This document shows, piece by piece, positions 16,945 through 26,000 of a DNA stretch of 43,130 bases; position 1 is the stretch's first letter, and the number at the start of each line of letters is the position of its first letter. The notes under the pieces are model-generated. The model was given only the letters and a program-made list of their open reading frames with translations, was not told where the DNA came from and did no database searches. The position numbers and the translations under genes are program-made. Source of the DNA: an uncultured Candidatus Marinamargulisbacteria bacterium (GTDB lineage Bacteria; Margulisbacteria; Marinamargulisbacteria; UBA817; CACECR01); assembly GCA_902558105.1 (NCBI GenBank), contig CACECR010000005.1, positions 1 to 43,130 on the forward strand, written 5' to 3'.

Positions 16945-17446
16945 ATTTTAATAGTGAGTTCTCTAATTTATACTGAGCTTTTTTGATCTTATTTGATTTA
17001 CGCTCAATAGGATCTACTAAAATACTATAAGATCCCATCCAGTTTCCAAAAATAACATCGGTTAACACTTGGTCGCCAACGACAAGGGTTTTTTGATGGT
17101 CTAATTGATGCTTTTGATGGATGAAATCACCTGTAAATGTGAGTGGTTTTGCGGCAAAATAATAGCCAGACAGATTCATTTGCTTAGCTACTTTATAGAT
17201 GCGTATCCAACTAATATTATTGGAGACAATAAACACTTGGAAACCTACTTTTTTTGCGGTATTAATCCAATGTTCAATATCTAAATTACAGGTGGCTTCT
17301 GTTAATCCAACGACGGTATTATCAATATCTAGAAATATTTGTCTAAAGCCTTTAGTGTAGTAATCTTCTAGATTAATATCTAGTACCGAATCTACCATTA
17401 CATTTGGTGAGATTAGTGCTTTAATGAGTCGTTTATATTGTTTCAT
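16928..17446 (-). CDS. YqeG-family HAD phosphatase
   Basis: A 172-residue HAD-superfamily IIIA phosphatase of the YqeG type, related to phosphatidylglycerolphosphate phosphatases. Motif I is DIDNTVVG (nucleophile Asp), motif II IVSNN, then KPLTFTGDFI with the lysine, and motif III VVGDQVLTDVIFGNW. I chose the ATG that overlaps the hisG stop (TAATG) over the GTG two codons upstream. The substrate is not determined from sequence. The gene closes the run dinG-hisZ-hisG-yqeG, where translational coupling is likely. A lipid role would pair with pgsA elsewhere in the window, but that is inference. Confidence 0.85.
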   Translation of the reverse strand: MKQYKRLIKALISPNVMVDSVLDINLEDYYTKGFRQIFLDIDNTVVGLTEATCNLDIEHWINTAKKVGFQVFIVSNNISWIRIYKVAKQMNLSGYYFAAKPLTFTGDFIHQKHQLDHQKTLVVGDQVLTDVIFGNWMGSYSILVDPIERKSNKIKKAQYKLENSLLKWVGLK

Positions 17447-18078
17447 TAACACACCTTTAAAATATCTGAGTTGAATTGCATTATTTCATTATATTTAGTG
17501 TTAAATAAGGCTGGATTGGCTACCAATCTGGCGGTTGAACTAAAAATGGTATCAATAATATGTAAGCCATGAGCTTTTAATGTCGATCCAGTTACACTTA
17601 AATCACAGATGTAATCGCTTAGATTTGTAAATGGGGCTAATTCAATCGCACCATATAATTTAATAGGGTGAATATTCACACCTTTTTCATGAAAATATCG
17701 AATGCTAGAGTTCCAAAATTTGGTGGCTACTTTACTGTTTTGTTTAATTTCTTTTGGTGAAATTGGATCTGGTCCAGCCAGTACTAGACTACAAGCTCCA
17801 AATTTTAAGTCACTAATTTCAGTTAGTTGGGTATTTTGTTCAAGCAGTACATCTTTTCCTACTATTCCAAGATCTGCAGCTCCCTCTTCAACATAAGCGG
17901 GTACATCCCACGGTCGTACAAGTAATATTTTATATCTTCCGCTGGTATCGATGGTATATAGTTGTCTAGAGTGATCTAAATCAGTGTCGAATTCTACACC
18001 CATTTTACTAAATATTTTTTTAGCTTCGTCCCATAAATATCCTTTGGCAATGGCGATAGTTAATGGTGACTTATTCAT
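17446..18078 (-). CDS. hisG: ATP phosphoribosyltransferase, short form
   Basis: HisG catalyses the first step of histidine synthesis, joining PRPP to ATP. The 210 residues are the short HisG_S type, which lacks the C-terminal regulatory domain and needs HisZ as partner; hisZ is directly upstream. It begins TIAIAKGYLWDEA. The VRPWDVPAYVEEGAADLGIVG block and the ISDLSVTGSTLKAHGL block (normally the PRPP-binding E-x-G-x-T region; here VTGSTLKAHG) are present. The start codon overlaps the hisZ stop by 4 nt (ATGA) and the stop overlaps the next start by 1 nt. Confidence 0.95.
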   Translation of the reverse strand: MNKSPLTIAIAKGYLWDEAKKIFSKMGVEFDTDLDHSRQLYTIDTSGRYKILLVRPWDVPAYVEEGAADLGIVGKDVLLEQNTQLTEISDLKFGACSLVLAGPDPISPKEIKQNSKVATKFWNSSIRYFHEKGVNIHPIKLYGAIELAPFTNLSDYICDLSVTGSTLKAHGLHIIDTIFSSTARLVANPALFNTKYNEIMQFNSDILKVC

Positions 18079-18914
18079 GATAGAATCCCTTCAATAACGC
18101 TGTAGTTGAGTCCGAACCCAATGGCAGAGACTTGATGGTCAAAATTTTCGAGTAATTTGTCGTATCGGCCTCCATTACCAATTTTTTTACCTTCACCATT
18201 AACGCAACACTCAAAAAAGAATCCATTGTAATATTGAGTCGTTGTTTGAATACTTTCATTAAAGTAAAGGTCCGCTTTAATGGATTTTGAGTCAAGCTGG
18301 TTTCTCAGTTCGGAAAGAGGGTGGTCTGATGAAATATCTGATAATGGGCATCGTTTTGGGTACTGACTTAAGTTTGTGTAGTCTCTGGTTTTGAACGCGT
18401 TTTGAGTGGCTGTGTCATAAGAATTTAACGTTTTGGTATGATTGATTTCAATACTGATCTGATGAAGTCCTAATGAACTTAAACTTTCGGCGCAAGTTTG
18501 AATGAGTTCCGCTTCTGATTCAACTCCAGAATTTCCAATATTTTCGACTCCAAGCTGAAATCGCTCGGTTTCTCCAGTGACAGGATCTAAGCGGTAGACT
18601 GGGTCGGCATAACATAATTTTAAGTTTGATGGATTTTCCTTAATCCAAGTACTAGCTAATCGGCTAATTCCGATCGTATGATCGGGTCTTAAGGCAATAA
18701 TTTCTCCTTTTGAATTAATGAATTTAACGACTTTATCTTTCAGTGTTTCGCTACATAAGGGTTCAATTGTTGACCAATATTCAAACATTGGTGTAGCCAC
18801 TGCTTTATATCCTTTTTCTTCAAATAAATGCAGTGCTTTTTTAACATTATTACTTTTTTTTTGATAGTCGTTGGGAAGGTAATCTCTTACTCCTAATGGA
18901 ATAATGTGTTTCAT
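18075..18914 (-). CDS. hisZ: ATP phosphoribosyltransferase regulatory subunit
   Basis: HisZ is a catalytically inactive paralogue of histidyl-tRNA synthetase that activates HisG_S and gives histidine feedback. Class II synthetase motif 2 is visible in YADPVYRLDPVTGETERFQLGVENIG. The 279 residues are short, with no anticodon-binding domain, which separates it from HisS. The N-terminus PLGVRDYLPNDYQKK is typical. It sits between dinG and hisG with 4-nt ATGA overlaps on both sides, so its dosage is tied to hisG by translational coupling. Confidence 0.93.
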   Translation of the reverse strand: MKHIIPLGVRDYLPNDYQKKSNNVKKALHLFEEKGYKAVATPMFEYWSTIEPLCSETLKDKVVKFINSKGEIIALRPDHTIGISRLASTWIKENPSNLKLCYADPVYRLDPVTGETERFQLGVENIGNSGVESEAELIQTCAESLSSLGLHQISIEINHTKTLNSYDTATQNAFKTRDYTNLSQYPKRCPLSDISSDHPLSELRNQLDSKSIKADLYFNESIQTTTQYYNGFFFECCVNGEGKKIGNGGRYDKLLENFDHQVSAIGFGLNYSVIEGILS

Positions 18915-21667
18915 TTCAATTTCTCCGATAGCCTCTGGTTATGATACCAGCTAATACTCGATTTGAGCAACTCAGCAAAGGGTCCTTCTTCTATCGGATA
19001 TTGATCGATTTCTCGGATGAAGCATTTTTTATAACTTTTTTGTCCAAGTCTTGGATCTAATATAAAGATGATACCAGTATCATCTTTCGATCGAATAAGT
19101 CGTCCAATCCCTTGTTTAAGTTTTAAAATAGCTAATGGAAGTGAGTATTCCTTGAACCCATTTTGGTTATGGTTGTGATAATACGTCAATCTTGATGCGT
19201 GTAAAGGGTCTGTTGGCACATGGAAGGGTAATTTTGTAATGATGACACAACTTAATGCGGGTCCTTTAATATCCATTCCTTCCCAAAAACTATCTACACC
19301 TAATAAAATGCTGGGAAAATGACTGGATTTAAATTTTGTGATTAGGCTAGTCGTTTGGCTTTCAGGACTCTGTGCAATTACATTAATATAAGGATTACTG
19401 AGTTTCTTTTGAATATCTTTTTTACAGTCTAATAAGGTTTCAAATGATGTGAACAAGCCTAATGTTTTTCCCTTAAATTCGCGTGCACATTTGGCAATGT
19501 ATTGGCTAAGTGTTTTGGCTGTTATCGATGAGGCATCTTCTGACAGACACATGATTTTTGCTTGTTCTTGATGGTTGAAATCGGATTGTATTTGGATACT
19601 TTCTACGGGTTTATCTAGCTGATCTAATCCAACTAATGTTGAGAAGAATTCGAATGATTTATTAACACTTAAACTGGCGGAACAACAAATAGAACTTGGT
19701 AATTGAGAAAAGAGTTGTTCGGCTAACATTGTATTACAAAAAATAGGGGTACAATGAAACGATACATTTTGAGTATATTTTCGTTCATTAATTTCTATCC
19801 ATGCGACGCTATCGTTATCTGCAGAAAAGCAATAATTAATATCTCCCTTTAAAAAATCGAGTTGATCGACGTGATTATCAATTAAATAGTCTAGTGATTG
19901 TGAGTCTGCTATCTCGGCATTTTGGATGATTGATTTTAATTGTTTTAATAGTTCTCTTAAATTACTTAGTTCGTTAATTAACTCGTGATGAGCGGAGATT
20001 ACTTTTGGCCATTGCTGCGTACATAAACAATCTTCGTTAATTATGATTTGTGTTTTACGTCCAAACTTTTTATCGTCTGGGTTGTGTAAGTACAAGGTGC
20101 TTTCTTGCCACGATTTGAAGTATAGCTCGATACGACGAGCTGAGGCTTCTACTTTTTGAAGGATATCTTGTGCTTTTGATTGATCTGGATGTCCCATGGT
20201 GGTTTTAAGTATTGGATGATAAATCGCTTGTTTGTGGTGTGGATAATAGTTGTGGAGAGTATCATTTAACCGGTGCTTGTCGATTTTGATGGCTACGCTC
20301 GATGTCGCTACGCTATCTAAATTGTGAGCCTCGTCAATAATTACAGTGGACGGTTTAGGTAAGGTTTGATGCCCTCCAATGTAATCGTTTAAAAGAAGTG
20401 CGTGATTGGTGATGACGATATGTGATTCTTTGGCTTTATCTTTTGCGTATTTGTAGAAACTAAGTCGATCAGGGATATGTCTAAAATAGTTGGGTTTATA
20501 CTTTAGGGTTTGGACATATTTTTCATATAAGCTGGGGTGTAATTCATCAAGTTCCCCCGTTTTTGTGCTTAGAATCCAATTCATGATGGCGCACCATTCG
20601 ATAGGATTACTATAACTTGTTTGTAATGCTAATCGTAATTCTTTATCGACTTGAGATAAGTCGCAATAATTTTCTTTACCTTTTAATACTGTTACATTGA
20701 GTTGATTATTAAACAACTGGTTGATGGTTTGACTGTCTTTATTAAATAATTGATTTTGTAATAGTTTTGTTTTTGTAGAAATAATACTTGGTGCATTTTC
20801 TTCGATACTTTTTAATACGGCTGGAATTAAGTAAGCACATGTTTTTCCAGACCCTGTTTCAGCTTCTACAATACCATGTGCATTGTTTTTGCAAATGGAT
20901 TCGATGAATGTGGATAGCACTTCTTGTTGAGGTCTTTTTTCATATCCTTTTGTTTGTGATAGTTTTTTATAAAGTTCTTGAATGGAGGGTCGATGTATAG
21001 GCTTTGTAGGAAATTTAACGGAATGAATTGCTGAAATAATGTGGTCTTTATAGTTTTCGATGAGTATGTCTTTTTCTGTAGAGTACTGATTTAATGTCGC
21101 TTGTAATGTTGGGTAGTTACTTAACGTTCGTCTGATTAGGTTTAAAATTGGCGGCTTAAGTTTTGGAATTTGCTTTTGTAATTTTATATAGATTTCAGCT
21201 ACACCGATCGCATCATCTAACGCTCTATGGACTGTTTGCTGATATATTCCTAGTGCCTGACATAGCTGATCTTGTTTGTAACTTTTAACAGTTGGATTAA
21301 GTATTTTAGCTAGGTTTTGTGTATCCATAACATCATTAGTTAAGGCGTCAAACCCATAATCATTTAAGCTTTTATTGAGTTGATTTATGTCAAAACTGGC
21401 ATTGTGTGCAATGATTGTATGATTTTCGATAAAGTTTATGATGTCAGATGCAATTTCTCTGAAATTTGGAGCTAGTTTAATATCTTCTGGTGTTAAACCG
21501 GTAAGTTTAAATATGAATTGTGGTACCGATTGTTCGGGTTGTACACACCAAGTACGTGTATCTGTAATTCGGTTGTTTTCTACTTTTACGAGTCCTACTT
21601 CAACAATTTCATTTTCAGTGGGTGCTCGGCTCGTTGTTTCTAAATCTAGGCAAATTACTGTGTTCAT
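18911..21667 (-). CDS. dinG: DinG-family helicase with N-terminal DnaQ-like exonuclease
   Basis: This 918-residue protein joins a DEDDh 3'-5' exonuclease (about 1-165; DLETTSR, HNASFDINQL, HRALDDAIG) to an XPD/DinG-type superfamily 2 helicase (about 240-918). Walker A is EAETGSGKT, the DEAH box is IIDEAHNLD, and the final motif is QGIGRLIRS. It probably acts on DNA repair intermediates, as known for Gram-positive exo-DinG. Iron-sulfur DinG/XPD proteins have four cysteines between motifs I and II; here only NYC and EWC are seen and the last pair is replaced (RLSFYKYAKDKA), so an Fe-S cluster is unlikely. The exonuclease fusion is common outside Proteobacteria. It heads the dinG-hisZ-hisG-yqeG run, and no ribosome site precedes its ATG. 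Confidence 0.9.
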   Translation of the reverse strand: MNTVICLDLETTSRAPTENEIVEVGLVKVENNRITDTRTWCVQPEQSVPQFIFKLTGLTPEDIKLAPNFREIASDIINFIENHTIIAHNASFDINQLNKSLNDYGFDALTNDVMDTQNLAKILNPTVKSYKQDQLCQALGIYQQTVHRALDDAIGVAEIYIKLQKQIPKLKPPILNLIRRTLSNYPTLQATLNQYSTEKDILIENYKDHIISAIHSVKFPTKPIHRPSIQELYKKLSQTKGYEKRPQQEVLSTFIESICKNNAHGIVEAETGSGKTCAYLIPAVLKSIEENAPSIISTKTKLLQNQLFNKDSQTINQLFNNQLNVTVLKGKENYCDLSQVDKELRLALQTSYSNPIEWCAIMNWILSTKTGELDELHPSLYEKYVQTLKYKPNYFRHIPDRLSFYKYAKDKAKESHIVITNHALLLNDYIGGHQTLPKPSTVIIDEAHNLDSVATSSVAIKIDKHRLNDTLHNYYPHHKQAIYHPILKTTMGHPDQSKAQDILQKVEASARRIELYFKSWQESTLYLHNPDDKKFGRKTQIIINEDCLCTQQWPKVISAHHELINELSNLRELLKQLKSIIQNAEIADSQSLDYLIDNHVDQLDFLKGDINYCFSADNDSVAWIEINERKYTQNVSFHCTPIFCNTMLAEQLFSQLPSSICCSASLSVNKSFEFFSTLVGLDQLDKPVESIQIQSDFNHQEQAKIMCLSEDASSITAKTLSQYIAKCAREFKGKTLGLFTSFETLLDCKKDIQKKLSNPYINVIAQSPESQTTSLITKFKSSHFPSILLGVDSFWEGMDIKGPALSCVIITKLPFHVPTDPLHASRLTYYHNHNQNGFKEYSLPLAILKLKQGIGRLIRSKDDTGIIFILDPRLGQKSYKKCFIREIDQYPIEEGPFAELLKSSISWYHNQRLSEKLK

Positions 21668-21699
21668 ACAGTAAGTATCCCATATCTAGTCTCAAAACT

Positions 21700-22122
21700 C
21701 TAATGATCACTGTTGATGGAATGATCAACTGATAGTTTACCAGGTTCTATAACGCTGAATACAACTAATAGTACTAACATAAGACTTGCATATTCTAGAT
21801 TCTGAGCGTAATTCATGAACCCTTCTTTTAAGTGAATGATAAATACAGCTCCTATTAAAATGGGGACTTGCACTAATGCTGCTATTCTCGTTAAAAGTCC
21901 AATAACTAAGAATCCTCCACCTACTAAGTGGCATAATACAATGTAATGCGCTAACAGTGAGTTCCAAAATAAAATTTTATTTTCAGATACTAAATTGGTG
22001 ATGATGCTCGGGTCTAAGAGAAAATAAATTCCTTTTAAAAATAAAAATACTCCAATGTAGATTCTAATGATATCTACATGATAGTTTTTAATCCATTGAA
22101 TTAGATTAGATAAATTGTTCAT
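21700..22122 (-). CDS. DoxX-like integral membrane protein
   Basis: A 140-residue protein with four predicted membrane helices (IIRIYIGVFLFLKGIYFLL; SLLAHYIVLCHLVGGGFLVI; ALVQVPILIGAVFII; YASLMLVLLVVFSVI), the pattern of DoxX/SURF4-like proteins. The function in the family is diverse and often redox-linked; nothing here narrows it. I prefer the ATG at 22122, with an AAGGGGC site at good distance, over the GTG one codon earlier. It stands alone, with a GATCGATAA element about 45 nt upstream of its start. Confidence 0.75.
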   Translation of the reverse strand: MNNLSNLIQWIKNYHVDIIRIYIGVFLFLKGIYFLLDPSIITNLVSENKILFWNSLLAHYIVLCHLVGGGFLVIGLLTRIAALVQVPILIGAVFIIHLKEGFMNYAQNLEYASLMLVLLVVFSVIEPGKLSVDHSINSDH

Positions 22123-22271
22123 CACAAGCCCCTTTTTTGTTAACGTGACGATTATCGATCCTGAATCTTAATAACTTGAGTAGAATTTGTGATGAATAGT
22201 TTGGGTAGGGGATTGATGATTTTTTGGCCTCATATGTGTGTAGGTGATGATTGGGTTACATTTGATTATTT

Positions 22272-22348
22272 ATTTATAGGGGTAGGTCCTTTTTCTATTT
22301 TTTTATACTATATTTTTTTATTTTATTGTACGGGGTACCCCTATAAAT
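22272..22348. repeat. 13-bp perfect inverted repeat with nested GGGGTACCCC palindrome
   Basis: ATTTATAGGGGTA (22272-22284) is matched exactly by TACCCCTATAAAT (22336-22348), separated by a 51-nt T-rich spacer. The right arm overlaps the 10-bp palindrome GGGGTACCCC. Related GGGG tracts lie nearby (GGGTAGGGG at 22203, CTATAGGGGG near 22426). These fill the otherwise gene-free 22123-22494 gap between doxX and hisH; I see no gene, RNA or riboswitch I can name there. Confidence 0.6.
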
Positions 22349-22456
22349 TTAATTTCTATCTTTTTTAAACGTTATGAATAGTACTTTGAGTCTATTTCTA
22401 TGTTGTTTGTTTTCACTTAGTTACCTATAGGGGGTTTGCGTAGGGTTGTTTTATTG

Positions 22457-22485
22457 TATTCATTACTAGTGACTTGTGATACACT
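22457..22485 (+). promoter_or_regulatory. hisH promoter (extended -10, near-leaderless)
   Basis: TATTCATT, 12 nt, TGATACACTT, 8 nt, ATG. The extended -10 is TGA-TACACT (TACACT 22480-22485). Exactly the same two blocks with the same spacings precede dnaB. There is no ribosome site between the -10 and the ATG. Confidence 0.55.
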
Positions 22486-22494
22486 TTGTGTGTT

Positions 22495-23112
22495 ATGAAA
22501 ATTGCAATATGTGACTATAATGTTGGAAACCTATCTAGTGTGGTTAATGTATGTCGTAATTTTGGGTATGAGCCAAATGTGACATCTGATTGGAAAACTA
22601 TGGATCAATCGGATTTGTTACTATTGCCTGGTCAAGGCGCTTACTCGACGGCTATGCAGTCATTAGATTCGACAGGTGCGGTTGATTTTATTAAGGACTA
22701 TGTTCGATCTAATAGACCTTTTGTAGGAATTTGTGTTGGGTTTCAACTTCTTTTTGAAGGATCTGAAGAAAATGGTTTTACGAAAGGGTTATCCTTATTC
22801 CCGGGTGTTTTTAAACGCTTTGAATCGGATACATTAAAAGTTCCTCACATGGGTTGGAATACGTTGTCTATTGAAAAGACCCATCACTTTTACTCCTTTG
22901 ACCAACAGTATGTATATTTTGTTCATTCCTATTATTTAGACAATACAGATTCAGATCTTATTTTATCAAGATCTTCGTATTCTCAAGACTTTGTTTCTGC
23001 AATTTCACGTCCCCAATTACTGGCCACACAATTTCATCCTGAAAAAAGTGGTGATGTTGGCTTATCTTTATTAGATTCATTTTTTGACTCTGTTTCTTAT
23101 AAGTTGCGTTGA
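22495..23112 (+). CDS. hisH: Imidazole glycerol phosphate synthase, glutamine amidotransferase subunit
   Basis: HisH releases ammonia from glutamine and feeds it to HisF, which makes imidazole-glycerol phosphate and AICAR in histidine synthesis. It is a class I amidotransferase: nucleophile Cys 80 in FVGICVGFQ, and the His/Glu pair at 181 and 183 in TQFHPEKSG. The N-terminus IAICDYNVGNLSSV is standard. I use the ATG at 22495; the track start three codons earlier lies inside the predicted -10. The product is 205 residues. hisF is not next door, so the pathway genes are scattered (hisZ-hisG lie 4-5 kb away on the other strand). Confidence 0.95.
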   Translation: MKIAICDYNVGNLSSVVNVCRNFGYEPNVTSDWKTMDQSDLLLLPGQGAYSTAMQSLDSTGAVDFIKDYVRSNRPFVGICVGFQLLFEGSEENGFTKGLSLFPGVFKRFESDTLKVPHMGWNTLSIEKTHHFYSFDQQYVYFVHSYYLDNTDSDLILSRSSYSQDFVSAISRPQLLATQFHPEKSGDVGLSLLDSFFDSVSYKLR

Positions 23113-23124
23113 GATTTTGAATCC

Positions 23125-23133
23125 TGATATGAT
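23125..23133 (+). promoter_or_regulatory. uvrA extended -10 box
   Basis: TGA-TATGAT ends 6 nt before the uvrA ATG and overlaps no ribosome site. The -35 is weak (TTGCGT at 18 nt). The position implies a leaderless mRNA, although read-through from hisH is also possible. Confidence 0.45.
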
Positions 23134-23139
23134 GGGCCT

Positions 23140-25959
23140 ATGAAAGAATCAATCATTGTTAAAGGTGCACGTGTTCATAATCTTAAAAATTTGGATGTCG
23201 AAATACCCAAAAATAAGCTAACGGTTATTACAGGACTTTCAGGCTCTGGTAAATCTTCATTAGCTTTCGATACTTTATATGCTGAAGGTCAACGTCGTTA
23301 CGTTGAGTCTTTGAGTGCATATGCTCGGCAATTTTTAGATCGTTTAGATAAGCCGGATGTTGATCAAATTACAGGTTTATCTCCAGCAATATCTATTGAC
23401 CAGAAAACACGTTCTCAAAATCCAAGATCAACAGTGGGCACAGTTACTGAGATTTTAGATTACTTACGATTGTTTTATTCCAGTATTGGAAAACCATTTT
23501 GTCCTAAATGTGGAGTGCCGGTTGAAGGTCAAAGTGCTCAGGAAATTAAGCAGCGGATTGTGGACTCTTTATCGGAAGGTGATGTGGTAATGATATATGC
23601 CCCACTTATTGTCGGAAAAAAGGGCCAGCATTTAGATACGTTTGCACAAATTAAACAAGATGGATTCTCTCGTGTTCGTGTGAATGGACAAATTTATAGA
23701 TTAGATGATGTGATTAAGCTAGAAAAAAATATAAAGCATGACATTGATATTGTTGTAGATCGCGTAACTTTAGATGCGTCAGATGATAGTCGGTTGTTTG
23801 AATCGATAGAAACCGCATTAGCTGTTGCTAAGGGGCATGTTGTGGTGACTTGCGAAGAGAAATTCTTCGATGAGCATTACTCTGAACAATTTGCTTGTGC
23901 GGATTGTTCGATTAGTTTTCCTGAAATTAATCCTCGTTTATTTTCGTTTAATTCACCTTATGGTGCGTGTGACAGTTGTAATGGATTAGGAAGTAGTTAC
24001 GACTTTGATCCTGAATTATTAATTGAAGATCGGGAGTTACCCGTTGAATTGGCTACGTCTAAAGCATTAAATCTAGATGATACGATTTATGGAAATAGAT
24101 TATTTTACGAAGGTGTCGATTTTGGCATAAAGCCGGGGCTGAAAGTGTCTCAATTATCCAAACGACAATTTCAGTTTTTTTTGTATGGTTCACGTGAATA
24201 TACAGGAGAGTTTAAGCGTAATAAGCGTGGACGATGGATGAATATCCCAAAATATTGGGAAGGTGTTGTTAATAACTTAAGACGACGCTATAAGCAAACA
24301 AGTTCGGAGCCGATGCGTTTTTTCTTTAGGCAGTTTATGTCTTCTTCGGCATGTCTTGATTGTTCCGGAGAGCGTTTGAATAACTTTGCCCGTAATGTAA
24401 AAGTGTTGGATTACTCGTTGTCTCAGCTATGTGATCAGCCTATCTCGGAGTTGGTGGTATTTTTTGAAGATTTACGTTTAGATCCACAAGATATGGAGAT
24501 TTCATCTTTACTGATTAAGGAGATTAGAAGTCGGTTGCAGTTTTTGAATAATGTTGGCTTAGGCTACTTAACGTTAAGTCGTCGAGCAAATACGTTGTCT
24601 GGTGGAGAGTCACAGCGCATACGTTTAGCGACTCAAATTGGATCTGGATTAACGGGTGTTTTATATGTACTGGATGAGCCTAGTATTGGGCTTCATCAAC
24701 GTGATAATGATCGCTTACTTGAAACGTTAAAGTCCTTACGTGATTTAGGAAATACTTTAGTTGTGGTTGAGCATGATGAAGATACGATACGATCGGCTGA
24801 CTATGTGTGTGATATTGGACCTCTGGCGGGTCGACATGGGGGTGAGCTTGGGTTTAGTGGAACGGTAAAGCAACTTTTGAAAGCATCAACGTTAACCGCA
24901 CAGTATTTACGACGTGAAAAAGAAATTATGGTTCCTACCAAGCGACGAACCTGTGCCAAATCTAAGTGGTTGAATTTGAAAGGTGCGTCACTTCATAATT
25001 TAAAATCTGTTAATTTTTCAATTCCAACGTCTTCTTTAGTGGTCGTTACGGGGGTTTCAGGTTCCGGAAAAAGTACACTTATTTCCACAATATTTCAGGG
25101 TGCGGTATCTCATGAGTTGTATAAAAAGCGTGTGAACAAAGATACTTATAAATCTATTACAGGATGTGATGAACTTGAACACTTGATTACGATTGACCAA
25201 AGTCCAATTGGACGTACTCCTCGATCTAATCCTGTTACTTATGTTGGTGTTTTTAATGCCATTCGAGAGTTATTTGCTAAGACTCGTGAAGCAAAAATTA
25301 GAGGTTATTCACCGGGTCGATTTAGTTTTAATGTTAAAGGTGGGCGGTGTGAATCATGTCAGGGAGATGGTGTTGCCAAGATAGAAATGCATTTTTTAGC
25401 GGATGTTTACGTAACCTGTGACGTATGTAAAGGGCGGCGCTTCAATGAACAGACTCTTGAAGTGACGTATAAAGGACAGTCTATTTACGATGTGTTAGAA
25501 ATGACTGTAAATCAAGCTCATGAATTATTCGAAGCTATTCCGGTTATTGCCAGAAAGTTACAAACTTTAATTGATGTGGGTCTGGGATATGTGAAATGTG
25601 GTCAGTCGGCGACAACGTTAAGTGGAGGAGAGGCTCAACGGATTAAATTGGCTAAGGAATTGAGCAAGCGTGGAGCTGGAAAAACACTATATGTATTAGA
25701 TGAGCCGACGACAGGGTTGCACTTTGAAGACATCCAGAATTTATTAGGTGTTTTGCAACGACTAGTGGATAAAGGAAATTCAATGGTAATTATTGAGCAT
25801 AATTTAGATGTAGTTAAGGTTGCAGATTATGTGGTTGATTTGGGTCCTGAGGGTGGAAATAAAGGTGGTCAAATTATTGCAAAAGGGACACCAGAACAAG
25901 TGTCAGAAGTGGCAGAGTCTATTACAGGTCAGTATTTACGCCCATTATTAACACGCTAA
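23140..25959 (+). CDS. uvrA: Excinuclease ABC subunit A
   Basis: UvrA finds bulky DNA lesions and loads UvrB in nucleotide excision repair. The 939 residues hold two ABC ATPase modules: Walker [13 protein letters not shown] (about 31-42) and [11 protein letters not shown]; signatures [12 protein letters not shown] and [15 protein letters not shown]. Zinc-binding cysteine pairs are seen at [25 protein letters not shown] and CESCQGDG...CDVCKGRRF. Length and domain order are normal. It lies 27 nt after hisH and 41 nt before dnaB. Confidence 0.98.
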   Translation: MKESIIVKGARVHNLKNLDVEIPKNKLTVITGLSGSGKSSLAFDTLYAEGQRRYVESLSAYARQFLDRLDKPDVDQITGLSPAISIDQKTRSQNPRSTVGTVTEILDYLRLFYSSIGKPFCPKCGVPVEGQSAQEIKQRIVDSLSEGDVVMIYAPLIVGKKGQHLDTFAQIKQDGFSRVRVNGQIYRLDDVIKLEKNIKHDIDIVVDRVTLDASDDSRLFESIETALAVAKGHVVVTCEEKFFDEHYSEQFACADCSISFPEINPRLFSFNSPYGACDSCNGLGSSYDFDPELLIEDRELPVELATSKALNLDDTIYGNRLFYEGVDFGIKPGLKVSQLSKRQFQFFLYGSREYTGEFKRNKRGRWMNIPKYWEGVVNNLRRRYKQTSSEPMRFFFRQFMSSSACLDCSGERLNNFARNVKVLDYSLSQLCDQPISELVVFFEDLRLDPQDMEISSLLIKEIRSRLQFLNNVGLGYLTLSRRANTLSGGESQRIRLATQIGSGLTGVLYVLDEPSIGLHQRDNDRLLETLKSLRDLGNTLVVVEHDEDTIRSADYVCDIGPLAGRHGGELGFSGTVKQLLKASTLTAQYLRREKEIMVPTKRRTCAKSKWLNLKGASLHNLKSVNFSIPTSSLVVVTGVSGSGKSTLISTIFQGAVSHELYKKRVNKDTYKSITGCDELEHLITIDQSPIGRTPRSNPVTYVGVFNAIRELFAKTREAKIRGYSPGRFSFNVKGGRCESCQGDGVAKIEMHFLADVYVTCDVCKGRRFNEQTLEVTYKGQSIYDVLEMTVNQAHELFEAIPVIARKLQTLIDVGLGYVKCGQSATTLSGGEAQRIKLAKELSKRGAGKTLYVLDEPTTGLHFEDIQNLLGVLQRLVDKGNSMVIIEHNLDVVKVADYVVDLGPEGGNKGGQIIAKGTPEQVSEVAESITGQYLRPLLTR

Positions 25960-25962
25960 GGC

Positions 25963-25991
25963 TATTCATTTTATCGTAAGTTTGATACACT
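25963..25991 (+). promoter_or_regulatory. dnaB promoter (extended -10, near-leaderless)
   Basis: TATTCATT, 12 nt, TGATACACTT, 8 nt, ATG, identical in blocks and spacing to the hisH promoter. The -10 core TACACT lies at 25986-25991, and no ribosome site is visible before the ATG. Confidence 0.55.
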
Positions 25992-26000
25992 TACTCTATT

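Noticed and set aside
22216-22368. A 50-codon plus-strand ORF with AGGGG upstream and a hydrophobic product
   Set aside because: The T-rich strand gives Phe/Leu/Tyr-rich products by chance, the inverted repeat lies inside it, and no homologue or coding bias is evident.
22203-22436. G-quadruplex from the GGGG tracts
   Set aside because: The tracts are tens of bases apart and partly on opposite strands, too far for a standard quadruplex.
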